The notes beneath the pieces are model-generated. The model was not told the origin of the DNA. It saw only the letters and a program-made list of their open reading frames with translations, and ran no database searches. This document shows, piece after piece, positions 48,316-58,366 of a DNA stretch of 64,000 nucleotides. Where the stretch lies: the NCBI GenBank assembly GCA_964030785.1, contig OZ034968.1, positions 63,317,899 through 63,381,898 of the forward strand, given 5' to 3'. The DNA is from Siderastrea siderea. Lineage: Eukaryota; Cnidaria; Anthozoa; Scleractinia; Rhizangiidae. A program made the position numbers and the translations under genes. How positions within the stretch are numbered: the stretch's first letter is position 1; each line of letters starts with the position of its first letter.

Positions 48316-48840
48316 GGCCTGACAAACTGAAAACTTGTGCCATGGAGGACAAAATACCCTTTTTTCAAGTTTTTTTGTTCCAGCTAGCATGAAATCTAAC
48401 AAACCTGAATAACATTACCTATTTAAAGATTTTTGAATTTTGTCAACGAAACAAAATAGAAATAAAATGGAAAACAATTCATTATTTGTGCTTCTTTACA
48501 AACCGCTGTCATCTCTTTTGAGGAGCAAGAATCGAAGGATAAAGTCGGAGAATGCCACAATCAGTGCCATTATGTTGGAACACCATCAGCTGAGCAGTGT
48601 CTACCTCCCTCTCCCATCTTAGCAAAAACAAATGAAAACAAAGTGAAGACTGGCGCTTTTTTGTGTGACCCAACAGTGGACGAGGGGAAAGTAGCCTCTC
48701 ACCTGCAGCGCATAGTCAATCTGGGTCACACTACTGCCCGGTGTAAGTTGAACCAGGGTAACACACACAAAGAAATCTAAAGAAGAAAAAGGATAGAAAA
48801 CGGGGGAGATACGAAAACGTAACAACTATTCGACAAATGC

Positions 48841-49079
48841 TAGACTACGAGCAATCTCTCTTTCCGCTCAGGGATAGTCGCGCGAAGAGAAAACGCAATC
48901 GAGCGCTAAAATCGCCTTCCGCGTGGAAATGTGACGCGCGCGTGATGACCCGTTAGTGCACTGAGCTGGCTAATCACGCGCGCGTCACGTTTCCACGCGG
49001 CGGACCATTTTTGCGCAAGCTCGCGTGTTCCTTTTGCTCGACTATCCCTTAGCAGAAAGAGGTAATGGTCGTAATCTAC
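48841..49079. mobile_element. 239-bp MITE, TAGACTACGAGCAATCTCT family
   Basis: TAGACTACGAGCAATCTCTC at the left is mirrored imperfectly by GTAATGGTCGTAATCTA at the right. Inner matches are GGGATAGTCG/CGACTATCCC and ACGCGCGCGTGA/TCACGCGCGCGT. Related to 38080-38322. Confidence 0.75.
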
Positions 49080-49572
49080 ATAATCGTGTATTTGATAATC
49101 AAGAAGTATTTAAGTATTAAATATTTTAATAATTGTACTTACACCGCTTTGTTTCTAAACTGCCGTCTAATGTGGTCGCGCTTTGGGTTTCACGTGACCG
49201 CGGAAAGATAGATCAGTACTCGCTCCTCAACTCTCCTGCTTTGGATCCGATACGTCACATTGCTTTGACCTTTTTATTTCCTTTCTTTTAAATTTTTATA
49301 GAGACAGTTGTTCCAGGATAATTCCTTTTCAGCTGCGAACAGCATAGAACTTGTATGCACTTTACTGGATACAACGCATATCCCGGTAAAACTACTGCTT
49401 TTTAGAAATATTTCAGCGCCTTTTTCAAGCTTAGACTGTAATTTACATCGCAGCGCGCTACTGTGACTGTATTAATTTAGCTCACGTGCATACTTTACGT
49501 GAGAAAGGTTTCCAATCGGAATTCAAGGTTAGCCTCAAGTCAGCCAACTCAAGGCCACAAGCAGCCTCGTTC

Positions 49573-49692
49573 TCAGTAGTTTGGCGCGTAAAAAAAATGT
49601 GACGTCACCCTCGAGCTAGCTCTTGTGTTCGGTCCAAAGCCTCCCTCTGTCACTTGATAGCGCATGAAGACCTGGGGACGAGGCTGGGCCAC
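49573..49692. repeat. MITE with GCCTCGTTCTCAG / GGGGACGAGGC ends
   Basis: GCCTCGTTCTCAGTAG at the left and CCTGGGGACGAGGC at the right are imperfect inverted ends, sharing the CCTCGTCCCCAGG terminus of the elements at 26.5 and 48.2 kb. Confidence 0.6.
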
Positions 49693-50677
49693 AAGCTCGA
49701 GTTGGTTTCCTGGGTTTCTTGAAGCTGCCCTTGAATTCTGATTGGATCAGAAAATTGGATCTCATTACTTATGCTTCGCTAGGAGATATGATGATAAAGA
49801 TGAAAATATGCGAACAGATTATAGAGTGCTCATTTCTCTATGTGACAGGCCTGCAGGGAATCATGGGAGTTGTGTATCAGGCCGTCTTCTGTTCTTCAAA
49901 TGGAGTATTCCAGGTGAGAATAAGTAAAAAGTCGAAATATTTGATCAGTAAAACGCACGTGTATACTCATCTCGGAGTTTTCTTTTCGGACTCTTATATT
50001 GCATACAAACTACAATGATTCCGTGCAAACACGCCAATAAAACCAAAGTTTGTCGAGATAAGGGAAGAACGAGAGAACGAGAGAGCCACTAGCAACATCA
50101 TCAAATGTTCGATATAGCGGGGAATTCGGGAAAGCCGGGTTTCGAGTTAGCGGAGGTTTGGGATAGCGTTGTCTACTGTTGTCACGCTTTTGTGAGTCGC
50201 GCTGCAGTACATGTAGAGCAAAAGTAATTTGTAAACGTCAAAACTGCAAAGTATCGGTCTGCTTAATTTTCTTTCGGCCTTCTTACATGGTTTCCCAACC
50301 AAACACCATTGATAAATTTATTAGTGGTAGTCACTCTATAGAGTTTCGGGGCGCACTAGTTGGAGTAATTTAATACAAGTTAAATCTACAGAATATTCGT
50401 CCTAGTTTTCTCTTGGCCTTATTGCACTGGCAGTTTCCTAAACAAGCATATTGCTATGGCGAAATGTATTGCTATTCCTTGTGTCACTATAAATTTGCTC
50501 AAAATAATGTCAAATCACAAACGATTACCCAGGCCCCTGGCGTAGAACTTTCGTACTGGTATACTTTTATTAACTGTCACTATTATGCTCAAAAATATGT
50601 CAACTTAGTAAGTCAAAGCAATGTTTTTAACCGAAATCCTTTGCTTTACTCTTTAAGCTAAAAAATATGATAACTTT

Positions 50678-53600
50678 TTAAGTCAAAGCAACAGTCATGG
50701 TGCAAGCCAAGAAGAAAGGAACGTTGACCAGATGATGAACCGCAGCACTGGGGGGTAGCAGATCGCGCCATATGTTGATGGTATGATACGAGGTCTTGTA
50801 CTCGGGCTTGCCGGTATGAACCTCAACCGAGCCAATCACTACCGCCGGAGTGGCCGAGTTGCACCAGTCATATTCACAGCAAGACAATGCGCAAGCTGCA
50901 CCTCTTCTCTTGCATCGCAGCGAAGCCATATCGCAGTCTTGCTCCCAGCACCCTTTGATAAAAGTATTATTCTGGGTTTTTTGATCATGCAACTGTAGAT
51001 GCATACATGCGGGCTTCGATGCTGGACATGTAGTTTCAGTTTGATTATAGACGCATTTGTCCCAAGAATGAGTGCTCCTGCATTCATAACATTTACGGGC
51101 TTCCACTGCAGAAACAAAGAAATAATTGAGTTTAATGCATTGGTCAGTCTCCGTGTAAGAACAGTCAATCGGACATTACGTCTAGACCAAATATTCAACT
51201 TCTTTGGTCGGTCTTAACCCCCCCCCCCCGGGGGGTACTCCCTGATGTGACTTATACGGGGATGTGCCGTTGGACAGGGTATGGTTTTTGGCCTCTTTGT
51301 CCTAAACAGGGTATATAATTTAATGTGTCTGTCCCAAACAGGGTGTGTATTTTGCCATTTGTTCTAAACAGGGATCTAAATTGAAGAATGTTGTCCTAAA
51401 CAGGGTAGGTATCTTAGGGTATTTTAGGCCCTTTTTTGTCCTAGACAAGGTCAGGGTTTCAAACCCTCAGTGGCATCCTTATACCCAAACATGGGTCAAG
51501 TGTCCCCGCCGCCCCCCCCCCCCCCACCCCTCCCCAAGCGTCTTGAAATACTGGCAGACGAATTGAATAATCCATCTTATACCCATTCTTAGCCGGCCTT
51601 GAACAAACGTAAGAGAGACTGGTGACGAGCTAGGCCGCATTTATTAAGTTTAATTGGCACCCGTCCTGCATAATCCTGCAAACTGCTAGGAACAGCAGCC
51701 CCCTGTGTGTTAGCAAAGGAAAAAGGCGGCGGAGACGTAACGTGATAACCAAGAATAGTTTTTAAGGACGTTCGCGCCCAAAAGCTTCCCACGTTCAGAT
51801 TCTTTTCAAACTTGTGCTGCAGTTAGATAATGACGAACTCATGTCAGAAAAGTATGTAAGGCGAAATCGGCTTTTTTGCTACAAGGAATAGAATAAGTTA
51901 CGTGGAGGACTCTAGATGGTGCTGATCTTTTATTTCATCACAAATGGACCTATTTAATACATTTTTGCAGGTAATTAGCCTCATAGAAGGATAATTGTAT
52001 GTATACCTGCATTCGTAGAAAAATTCGATCGTATTTGAGTAGAAATAGCAATATATTTAAAACTTCTCACGTTCAGAATTCATTTGTTTTTGGACAAAAT
52101 GCGGAGAACCAGTAAAGGAAGTATTTATCGAAAAAAAAGAATGGGGTCACCGTGCATTCATAGAGGATATTACACGGCGGCGCAAAGATGTGAATTTTAT
52201 TTTCGAGTGGCAAAAACAGTATTTTACGAACGAGCGCAGCGAGTGAGTAAAATATTGTTTTTCGCCACGAGAAAATAAAATCCGTATCTTCAAGCGACCG
52301 TGTAATTTTCTGAGATTTTAGTCCCGTGCGACCCCTTATTGTGTACATCACGTGATATTTGTCGCTGCTACATGTCGCTGAGAATCGCTCCACCTCATCC
52401 TCTCTTGACACTATCGTAGATTCCGAGTGCATGTAAAAATAAATTTCAACATCCGTCTATCCAACAACAACAGCAAAAAAAAACAAACAAACAAACAAAC
52501 AAACAAACTCGCTTGTTGCGTATTCTTTCATGGTGTGCGGTTATTTCGCTGTTTGGGCTTTTTTCGTCACCACTCTGTTATCCCTTTACAAAGTGGGAAA
52601 GCTGTGCATTTGGCTTTGGACCGTAGTCCACTCCAAGGAGGTTGGCAAATCCATCTGATCGGGCTTCGACAAAACGCTGACCCCCTACTGACCCCCCCTT
52701 ACTGACCCCCTCTAAAAATACACTGGAAATAAATAAGTAATAACTTGAACTAATGGAGAATATTTTTTTTAAATACGTTCACCTTTAAACTACAAATATG
52801 CATGGCATGAGATCGTGTTTCTGCTTCATGCCATCGTTGCAACTCCTTTTATCGCAAATGTTAGTTCCTTTTTCCGAAAAACGAGTGGGAAATGTATCGA
52901 AAAAACGTAAAGTTTGTTGTCCACGTCCACGAGAAAAGAAAAAATAATAAATAAAATCAAAATAAACGTCTTATGCCGGAGGACAAACACACATTGGAAC
53001 AACCGGAAGATGTCATGTATCTTTCCAGGTTGTAGTTCCAGATACCGCCGTCCATTCACCGCTTGCACGTGGGATTTAATATGGCAGGTTTGTCTGGTAT
53101 GTGGCATCACTCAACGAAGCATTAATATGATAAAACAAGATGAAAATGGAGAAACTGGGAGACTCATCTCGAAGTCGACCCCTAATCAATTCACAAGCAC
53201 CCTGTTTTAAAGATTATCAGAAGTGTTTAGTAATTAAATTATATAATTTTATACATGTTTTAAATTTAGTTACCTTTTAGATCGTTAGAATACTTTTACC
53301 TTGTCTTGATCATGTACCACCAATGGTCGCCTTCGCTCAAATCCTTACAAAAGAAGGGAATGGCTGTGCCCACATAACTAGAGCATGGCCTGGCACTACT
53401 AAGTTATAGACAGAACCACTTCCGGTTTCTCGCAGGTTTGTTCAATAACTGTCTAGTTACATTTTCCCGGGCAACACAGTTCTTTTTTCAAGGAAGTGGA
53501 CAACAAAGTTGATAATGTTTCGATACATTTGCCACTCGCTTGTCAAAAAAGGGAGCTAACATTTGTGATAAAAGGAGTTGTAATGATGGCATGAAGAAAT

Positions 53601-54424
53601 AATAATAGATCGACTATCTCACGCCATCTTGGAAGTTTAAAGGCGAGTATTTAAAAATTGATGAAAACAATATTCTTCATTAGCTCAAGTTATCATTACT
53701 TTTTTTTATTTCCAGTGAATTTAGAGGGGGTCAGTAAGGGGGGGTCAGTAAGGGGGGGTCAGTAAGGGGTCAGTAGGGGGTCAGGTGACCGGCGGTCAGC
53801 GTTTTGTCGAAGCCCCATCTGATCGGCCATTTTTTTTCGCACAAAGTTCAAGCTGTACAGTTCCTGCATCTCTGCAAATGTGTAATCTAAAAGAATCCTC
53901 GCGCAATCGCGCAATTTCCCGTCAAAGATCCTAAAAGTTGGCCGGGAAAGTTCGTTTCTTTCTGCACGTGCAAGTGATCTCGACTTTTGGAGAGGGGTCG
54001 GACAGAGGTCAAATCAGTTTGCCAGTAGCTAACGTGACACAGTCAATTTATGTAGCTACAGGGAACATAAGTTACACTAGAAGTCACGAACGGCTAGGGC
54101 CATCGAGTACGCTTTAGTATATTGTTTGAATTATAGGTAAACAGGGAGCCGTGCAAGGTCAACACTCTTCTTTAGCCATAACAGGTCAGAAGTTTTAGTA
54201 ATTTGTTTTCTTTTCTTCTGCCAATAACCAGATTGCTAATTGTAACGGTCTTTCAGCTGTTTACATCGCATGTCGGAAGATGGTCACTTTCCTCTGCTGT
54301 GCATGTGCATGTAATTGTAACTATGAAAACCGTTATAAGTTCATCTTAATTGAATTTGAAAACCCAGCTTACCAGTTGGAAGCAAGACAGACAGAAAAAC
54401 GATCAAGATACACCAGTTTGCCAT
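50678..54424 (-). CDS. Ly6/uPAR-like gene E: small secreted, probably GPI-anchored protein
   Basis: The second exon (50678-51105) follows a clean acceptor (TTTCTGCAG) in phase 1. The only fitting upstream exon I see is 54373-54424, 52 nt encoding a signal peptide (MANWCILIVFLSVLLPT) and ending in a GTAAGC donor. Joined, they give 159 residues. The mature part starts RKCYEC, has 12 cysteines and ends CCEYDWCN, the Ly6/uPAR three-finger signature. A polar linker and a hydrophobic tail (VPFFLACTMTVAL) look like a GPI-attachment signal. The 3.27-kb intron contains a foldback element and a dispersed repeat. TTTATT (AATAAA on this strand) at 50566 is a possible poly(A) signal. Exon pairing over this distance is the least certain part. 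Confidence 0.78.
51215..51545 (+). repeat. Dispersed repeat with CCTAAACAGGGT subrepeats, copy 2
   Basis: Starts in a C/G run (CCCCCCGGGGGGTACTCC) and continues with five diverged CCTAAACAGGGT-type units, then CCAAACATGGGTCAAGTG and a C-rich run. It is the inverted counterpart of 47580-48005 and lies in the intron of gene E. Confidence 0.75.
52466..52508. repeat. (AAAC)n microsatellite
   Basis: A-rich run followed by about seven AAAC units, in the intron of gene E. Confidence 0.85.
52652..53824. mobile_element. 1.16-kb foldback element with 9-bp target duplication (Mutator-like)
   Basis: GGGCTTCGACAAAACGCTGA begins at 52661 and its inverse ends GTCGAAGCCC at 53815. CATCTGATC flanks both sides perfectly (52652-52660, 53816-53824). 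Inside both ends are short TGACCCCC/GGGGGTCA arrays. Further in, the arms remain complementary for about 330 bp (for example ATGCCATCGTTGCAACTCC against its inverse near 53580). No transposase. Confidence 0.9.
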
Positions 54425-55529
54425 AGCTTATGAAGCTCGTGTTCGTCGGCCTTCAAATCCTTTGTCACTCCAATGTACACGTTTGAAATCAGTAATGCCT
54501 TTTAAAAAAACCCAAGTTGTGATATAAAACGGCAGGAACGCGATAAAACGCTAAATGCGATGAAACACTGACGTGCACTTTTAAAATCGTTCGAATTGTA
54601 CCTACGTGTTTCCTTAACTCGTTTCCGTAAAACTGTACGCCGAGACAGCGCATTGGGTGCAATAAAATCTGTCAAAATTCTATTGTTGGCATAAGCGTGC
54701 TCGTATGCATGGCTCATTCCTTTGCCGTCTCCTGCGTTAGTTTGTCTGTGGGTTTGCTTCATCTGTCTACTCTGGAAAAGCAGAATTGTGTTGTTGTTTT
54801 TGGGAAGTTTATATTATGGTCTAGCATTTTTTTTTAGAGTTAAGTGGATTTCAACTGACAGAGCTTTTAAAAAACATTTGATGCCCTGATATAAAAATGC
54901 ACATTTGTGCACATTCTCCTTACTGTTTTCCATACATTTCTTATGGAATAGAAATGAGAATTTGTCTAAATATCAAGACATCTTATCCTTGGTGATCAGT
55001 TCGTTTATTCTCAACACTTGAATATTTGAACAAGCAGAGAAAATGCGAAGAGAAATTTCATTTTCATCCCTGTTAGGGCTTAGAGGGTGAACTCAGTGAG
55101 CGACCCGGGAGTAGTTCTACTCCCCGGACGGGATGCTAACTAAAGCACTTAGACATAAACGCTCTCCGTCTTAAAAAGCTCATTTTTATTTGCTCGTCAT
55201 ACTAAATGCTTATTTTCAATGCTTGCTCCTCCTCCTCCTGCTACTACTACTATCCTTACCTTAATTTAACTCAACTGGAGTATTTAATTGTTACTATTGA
55301 TAAATTAGTGTTCTTGCTTGAAAAGAAAATTTTCATTGTCTTTCTGAAGAGTTGAATGACCCTATTTGCATTACACATAAAGTCAGTAAAGCGAATTTAA
55401 TTAATAATTCAGCGAACGCTGAATCTGCAATATCCTGCCGACTTTTTTCCGGGACCCACTGTCAAGTTTCTAGGTGAGCACTATTGCTTCAGCGATATGT
55501 TTTTTTACTCCTGTGCAGTCAAAATTATG
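54425..55529. other. Spacer upstream of gene E, partly duplicated at 60.5 kb
   Basis: No gene recognised. Parts recur downstream: TATGGTCTAGCATT and GAGCGACCCGGGAGTAGTTC (54817, 55098) reappear at 60513 and 60577, marking the left part of the segmental duplication that produced gene H. A CTCCTCCTCCTCCTG/CTACTACTAC low-complexity run lies at 55226-55251. Confidence 0.6.
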
Positions 55530-55788
55530 TTAACATATTAGTGAAAAATTGCTGCTTGATCCAGTCATAATGAGTCAAAACAAAACAAGGTTTCTTTCGC
55601 AGGATCCAAATGAATCGCGGCTGCCGGCGATCTAAGGGGATGTTTTGTCACGTGGTTCTCACCATCCTAAATCACGTGACAACACATCTAACACCATCAC
55701 TTGATTAAGAATTCCCCGACGGAGTCGAAAACTTGTGACTTAGTTAAATTTTGGATCCTGAAAAAGGAACCTTGTTTTGTGTTGTTAA
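55530..55788. mobile_element. About 250-bp MITE between TTAA repeats, abutting the stop codon of copy F
   Basis: ACAAAACAAGGTTTCTTTCG near 55580 is inverted at the right (GAAAAAGGAACCTTGTTTTG near 55760), bracketed by GTTAAC on both sides (TTAA at 55530-55533 and 55785-55788). The matching site at 62.55 kb has a single ATTAAC, so the insertion is real. It ends one or two bases from the stop codon of the Ly6-like exon and therefore replaces its 3' flank. Confidence 0.75.
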
Positions 55789-55789
55789 C

Positions 55790-56154
55790 TTAGTTTGTCA
55801 AAGCAATGATGATGCAAGCCACGAAGACCAGACCCTTGACGACATGATGAGATGCACCATTGGGTGGTGGGGTACGATACTTGGTAGGGTAAATTCCTCC
55901 CTTTGGAATAGCCGAGTTGCAAAGGTCACCGTCACATGGCGTGCCTATGCACGCATTCCCACCGCAAAGAGACCTGATTGAACCGTCTGTGCATCCTTTG
56001 ATAAACGTATCCTTCCAGCCGTTTGCATTATGTCGGCGTATTTGAAGGTCGAAACACTTGGGCTTTGATGCTGGGCATGTAATTTGGGTACGGTAATACT
56101 GGCATTTCTCCCACGAGTGATCTGTGTGGCATTTCCAGCACTGAATGGAAAGCA
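55790..56154 (-). CDS. Ly6/uPAR-like copy F: domain exon without its own signal exon
   Basis: This 365-nt phase-1 exon begins after a good acceptor (TTCAATCTACAG) and encodes about 121 residues: LSIQCWKC..., ten cysteines, PCDGDLCN, then a hydrophobic GPI-type tail ending ALTN. It differs from copy G at a few residues (His for Tyr in HTDHSW, Phe for Leu in KCFDLQ, VKGLVFVAC). Where copy G continues into its signal-peptide exon, the sequence upstream of F breaks off (after CAACTTA near 56262) and passes into the next repeat unit. It can only be expressed by splicing from an exon further upstream (57269-57320 or 58259-58310), or it is a silent duplicate. Confidence 0.75.
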
Positions 56155-56532
56155 CTGTAGATTGAAAAGAAACAATCTGGTAAATGGCTTTTTCATATGC
56201 AGTAGACTTCTGAAACTTCTGATCATTTGCAAATTGGACATTGTATCTAGACCAACAACTTAACTCAACTGGAGTATTCGAAAAGTTTAATTGTTACTAA
56301 TGATAAATTAGTGTTTTTGCTTGAAAAGAAAATTTTCATTGTCTTTCTGAAGAGTTGAATGACCCTATTTGCATTACACTTAAAGTCAGTAAAACGAATT
56401 TAATTAATAATTCAGCGAACGCTGAATCTTCAATATCCTGCCGACTTTTTTCCGGGACCCACTGTCAGGTTTCTAGGTGAGCACTATTGCTTCAGCGATA
56501 TGTTTTTTTACTCCTGTGCAGTCAAAATTATG

Positions 56533-56793
56533 TTAACATATTAGTGAAAAAATTGCTGCTTGATCCAGTCATAATGAGTCAAAACAAAACAAGGTTTCTT
56601 TCGCAGGATCCAAATGAATCGCGGCTGCCGGCGATCTAAGGGGATGTTTTGTCACGTGGTTCTCACCATCCTAAATCACGTGACAACACATCTAACACCA
56701 TCACTTGATTAAGAATTCCCCGACGGAGTCGAAACTCTTGTGACTTAGTTAAATTTTGGATCCTGAAAAAGGAACCTTGTTTTGTGTTGTTAA
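56533..56793. mobile_element. Second copy of the TTAA-flanked MITE, abutting the stop codon of gene G
   Basis: Near-identical to 55530-55788, at the same position relative to the stop codon. It was therefore present before the 1-kb tandem duplication that made F and G, but is absent from the H copy. Confidence 0.75.
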
Positions 56794-56794
56794 C

Positions 56795-57320
56795 TTAGTT
56801 TGTCAAAGCAATGATGATGCAAGCCACGAGGAACAGACCCTTGACGACATGATGAGATGCACCATTGGGTGGTGGGGTACGATACTTGGTAGGGTAAATT
56901 CCTCCCTTTGGAATAGCCGAGTTGCAAAGGTCACCGTCACATGGCGTGCCTATGCACGCATTCCCACCGCAAAGAGACCTGATTGAACCGTCTGTGCATC
57001 CTTTGATAAACGTATCCTTCCAGCCGTTTGCATTATGTCGGCGTATTTGAAGGTCGAGACACTTGGGCTTTGATGCTGGGCATGTAATTTGGGTACGGTA
57101 ATACTGGCATTTCTCCCACGAGTAATCTGTGTGGCATTTCCAGCACTGAATGGAAAGCACTGTAGATTGAAAAGAAACAATCTGGTAAATGGCTTTTTCA
57201 TATGCAGTAGACTTCTGAAACTTCTGATCATTTGCAAATTGGACATTGTATCTAGACCAACAACTTACCAACTGGAAGCAAGAGAAACAGATGAACAGCC
57301 AATATTCTCCAGTTTCCCAT
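56795..57320 (-). CDS. Ly6/uPAR-like gene G: small secreted, probably GPI-anchored protein
   Basis: Exon 1 (57269-57320, 52 nt) encodes the signal peptide MGNWRILAVHLFLLLPV and ends at a GTAAGTTG donor. After a 109-bp intron, exon 2 (56795-57159) follows acceptor CTACAG in phase 1, giving 138 residues. The mature chain begins near LSIQCWKCHTDYSWEKC. It has ten cysteines in Ly6/uPAR-like spacing and closes with PCDGDLCN, the conserved terminal Cys-Asn. A Pro-rich linker and hydrophobic tail (LFLVACIIIALTN) fit GPI attachment. Ly6 proteins act as cell-surface ligands or modulators of receptors and channels; no partner can be read from sequence. A TATATA box lies only about 15 bp before the ATG, closer than usual. 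Confidence 0.88.
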
Positions 57321-58258
57321 AGCTAAGGAAAATATATAGGGACTAGAGGACCGAATGAGTTCGTAATCTTTCCGTTTAAATTTTATTTGGTTTCGCTTTC
57401 GACGTTTAGTTCTTCTCAGGCTTTCGGTTTCGGCCGACAACGCATAGGCTTATTTTGGTTATGGCATTTCTGTTCAATGTTGTTCCGTTTTAGCTTTCGC
57501 TTTCAGGAATCTAACTTTCAGTCTCTGGTTCTTGGTATTCCAACTTCAATCTTCCAACATCTAATGTAAAACTTTCAACATTCAGAGCTTTGGGTCTACT
57601 TGAGTTTTCACCATTTTAATGACAGGCCCTCTCTTATTTCGTTTATCTGGCACAAGATGGGCGTTGCATGTTATCTAGACCAAATATTTTAATATTTTAA
57701 GAAGTTGACAGACTTCTTTCGAATTCATCCATCTTGAACGCGGTGCAATAAACCAATGCAAGATTCTTTCGTTTTACATTTTAAAACTTTTTTCAATGCT
57801 TTTCTTAGCTAAGTTATTGCATAGGCCTACTTCACATGAACGAGGTTCAAAACTAGTTACAGCTTGGCAGGCGAGGTTCTTCGAGTTCTGACAGAACTTA
57901 GTAACTGTTCAAACATTATCTTAGCGCAAAATTCGGCACGTTCACCTCTACCAGATCGTTTTCGTGCGTTGTAAAGTCGTACACGTTACTTGTTACTATT
58001 TCGTAACTATGAATACGATAGAGTATTTTATCACCGGCCATGCCTCATTTAAAGGCAGCTTAAACCTTCCCTGGTCTGAAAACTCGCGAACGTTTCCGAA
58101 ACAAGTGGTTAACGGGACACTGAACTGTGCAGAGCTAATTTTTTTCGTCGTAAAAGGGGATCACAAACGCCTAAAATAGCAAAAGATAGAAGTTTCTTGA
58201 CTATATTGTTAACAATATTGATTAAATAATTGTCTCGTGAGGGTCATGTCCAACTTAC
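57321..58258. other. Upstream region of gene G, duplicated at 63.26-64.0 kb
   Basis: No gene. About 700 bp (57321-58035) is nearly identical to 63260-64000, upstream of gene H, down to the window edge. It probably contains shared promoter sequence but I cannot identify elements beyond the TATA-like motif. Confidence 0.7.
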
Positions 58259-58310
58259 CAACCGGAAGCAGAAGAAACAGGGAGACAATCAAGATTTGCC
58301 AGTTTGCCAT
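58259..58310 (-). CDS. Unpaired signal-peptide exon of the Ly6-like family
   Basis: 52 nt from ATG (58310) to a GTAAGTTG donor (58258/58257), encoding MANWQILIVSLFLLLPV: same length, phase and design as the first exons of E, G and H, closer to that of E. The nearest downstream domain exon on this strand is G (56795-57159), beyond G's own first exon. It may be an alternative first exon for G or F, or a remnant of a lost gene. Confidence 0.7.
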
Positions 58311-58354
58311 AGCTAGATCAAGTCGGATTCAATGACACTGACTCACTTTAAAAT

Positions 58355-58366
58355 TCCTTATATACA
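58355..58366 (-). promoter_or_regulatory. TATA-like box before the 58310 signal exon
   Basis: The minus strand reads GTATATAAGGAA about 50 bp upstream of the ATG, leaving room for a start site about 28 bp downstream of the box and a short leader. This is the best-placed TATA motif in the Ly6-like cluster. Confidence 0.4.

Larger units (their letters stand above)
47455..50677. other. Intergenic region between the SDR array and the Ly6-like cluster
   Basis: No gene supported. The region contains three repeat elements listed separately and ordinary AT-rich DNA. The frame at 49719-50018 has no recognisable features. GATAGCGGGGAATTCGGGAA-type sequence near 50113 resembles pieces near 31090 and 22300, a diffuse dispersed repeat. 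Confidence 0.5.

Noticed and set aside
55751..56986. Two identical 76-codon plus-strand frames over copies F and G
   Set aside because: They are antisense to the Ly6-like domain exons and start at a non-ATG codon in the MITE. The sense strand has splice sites and a cysteine pattern.
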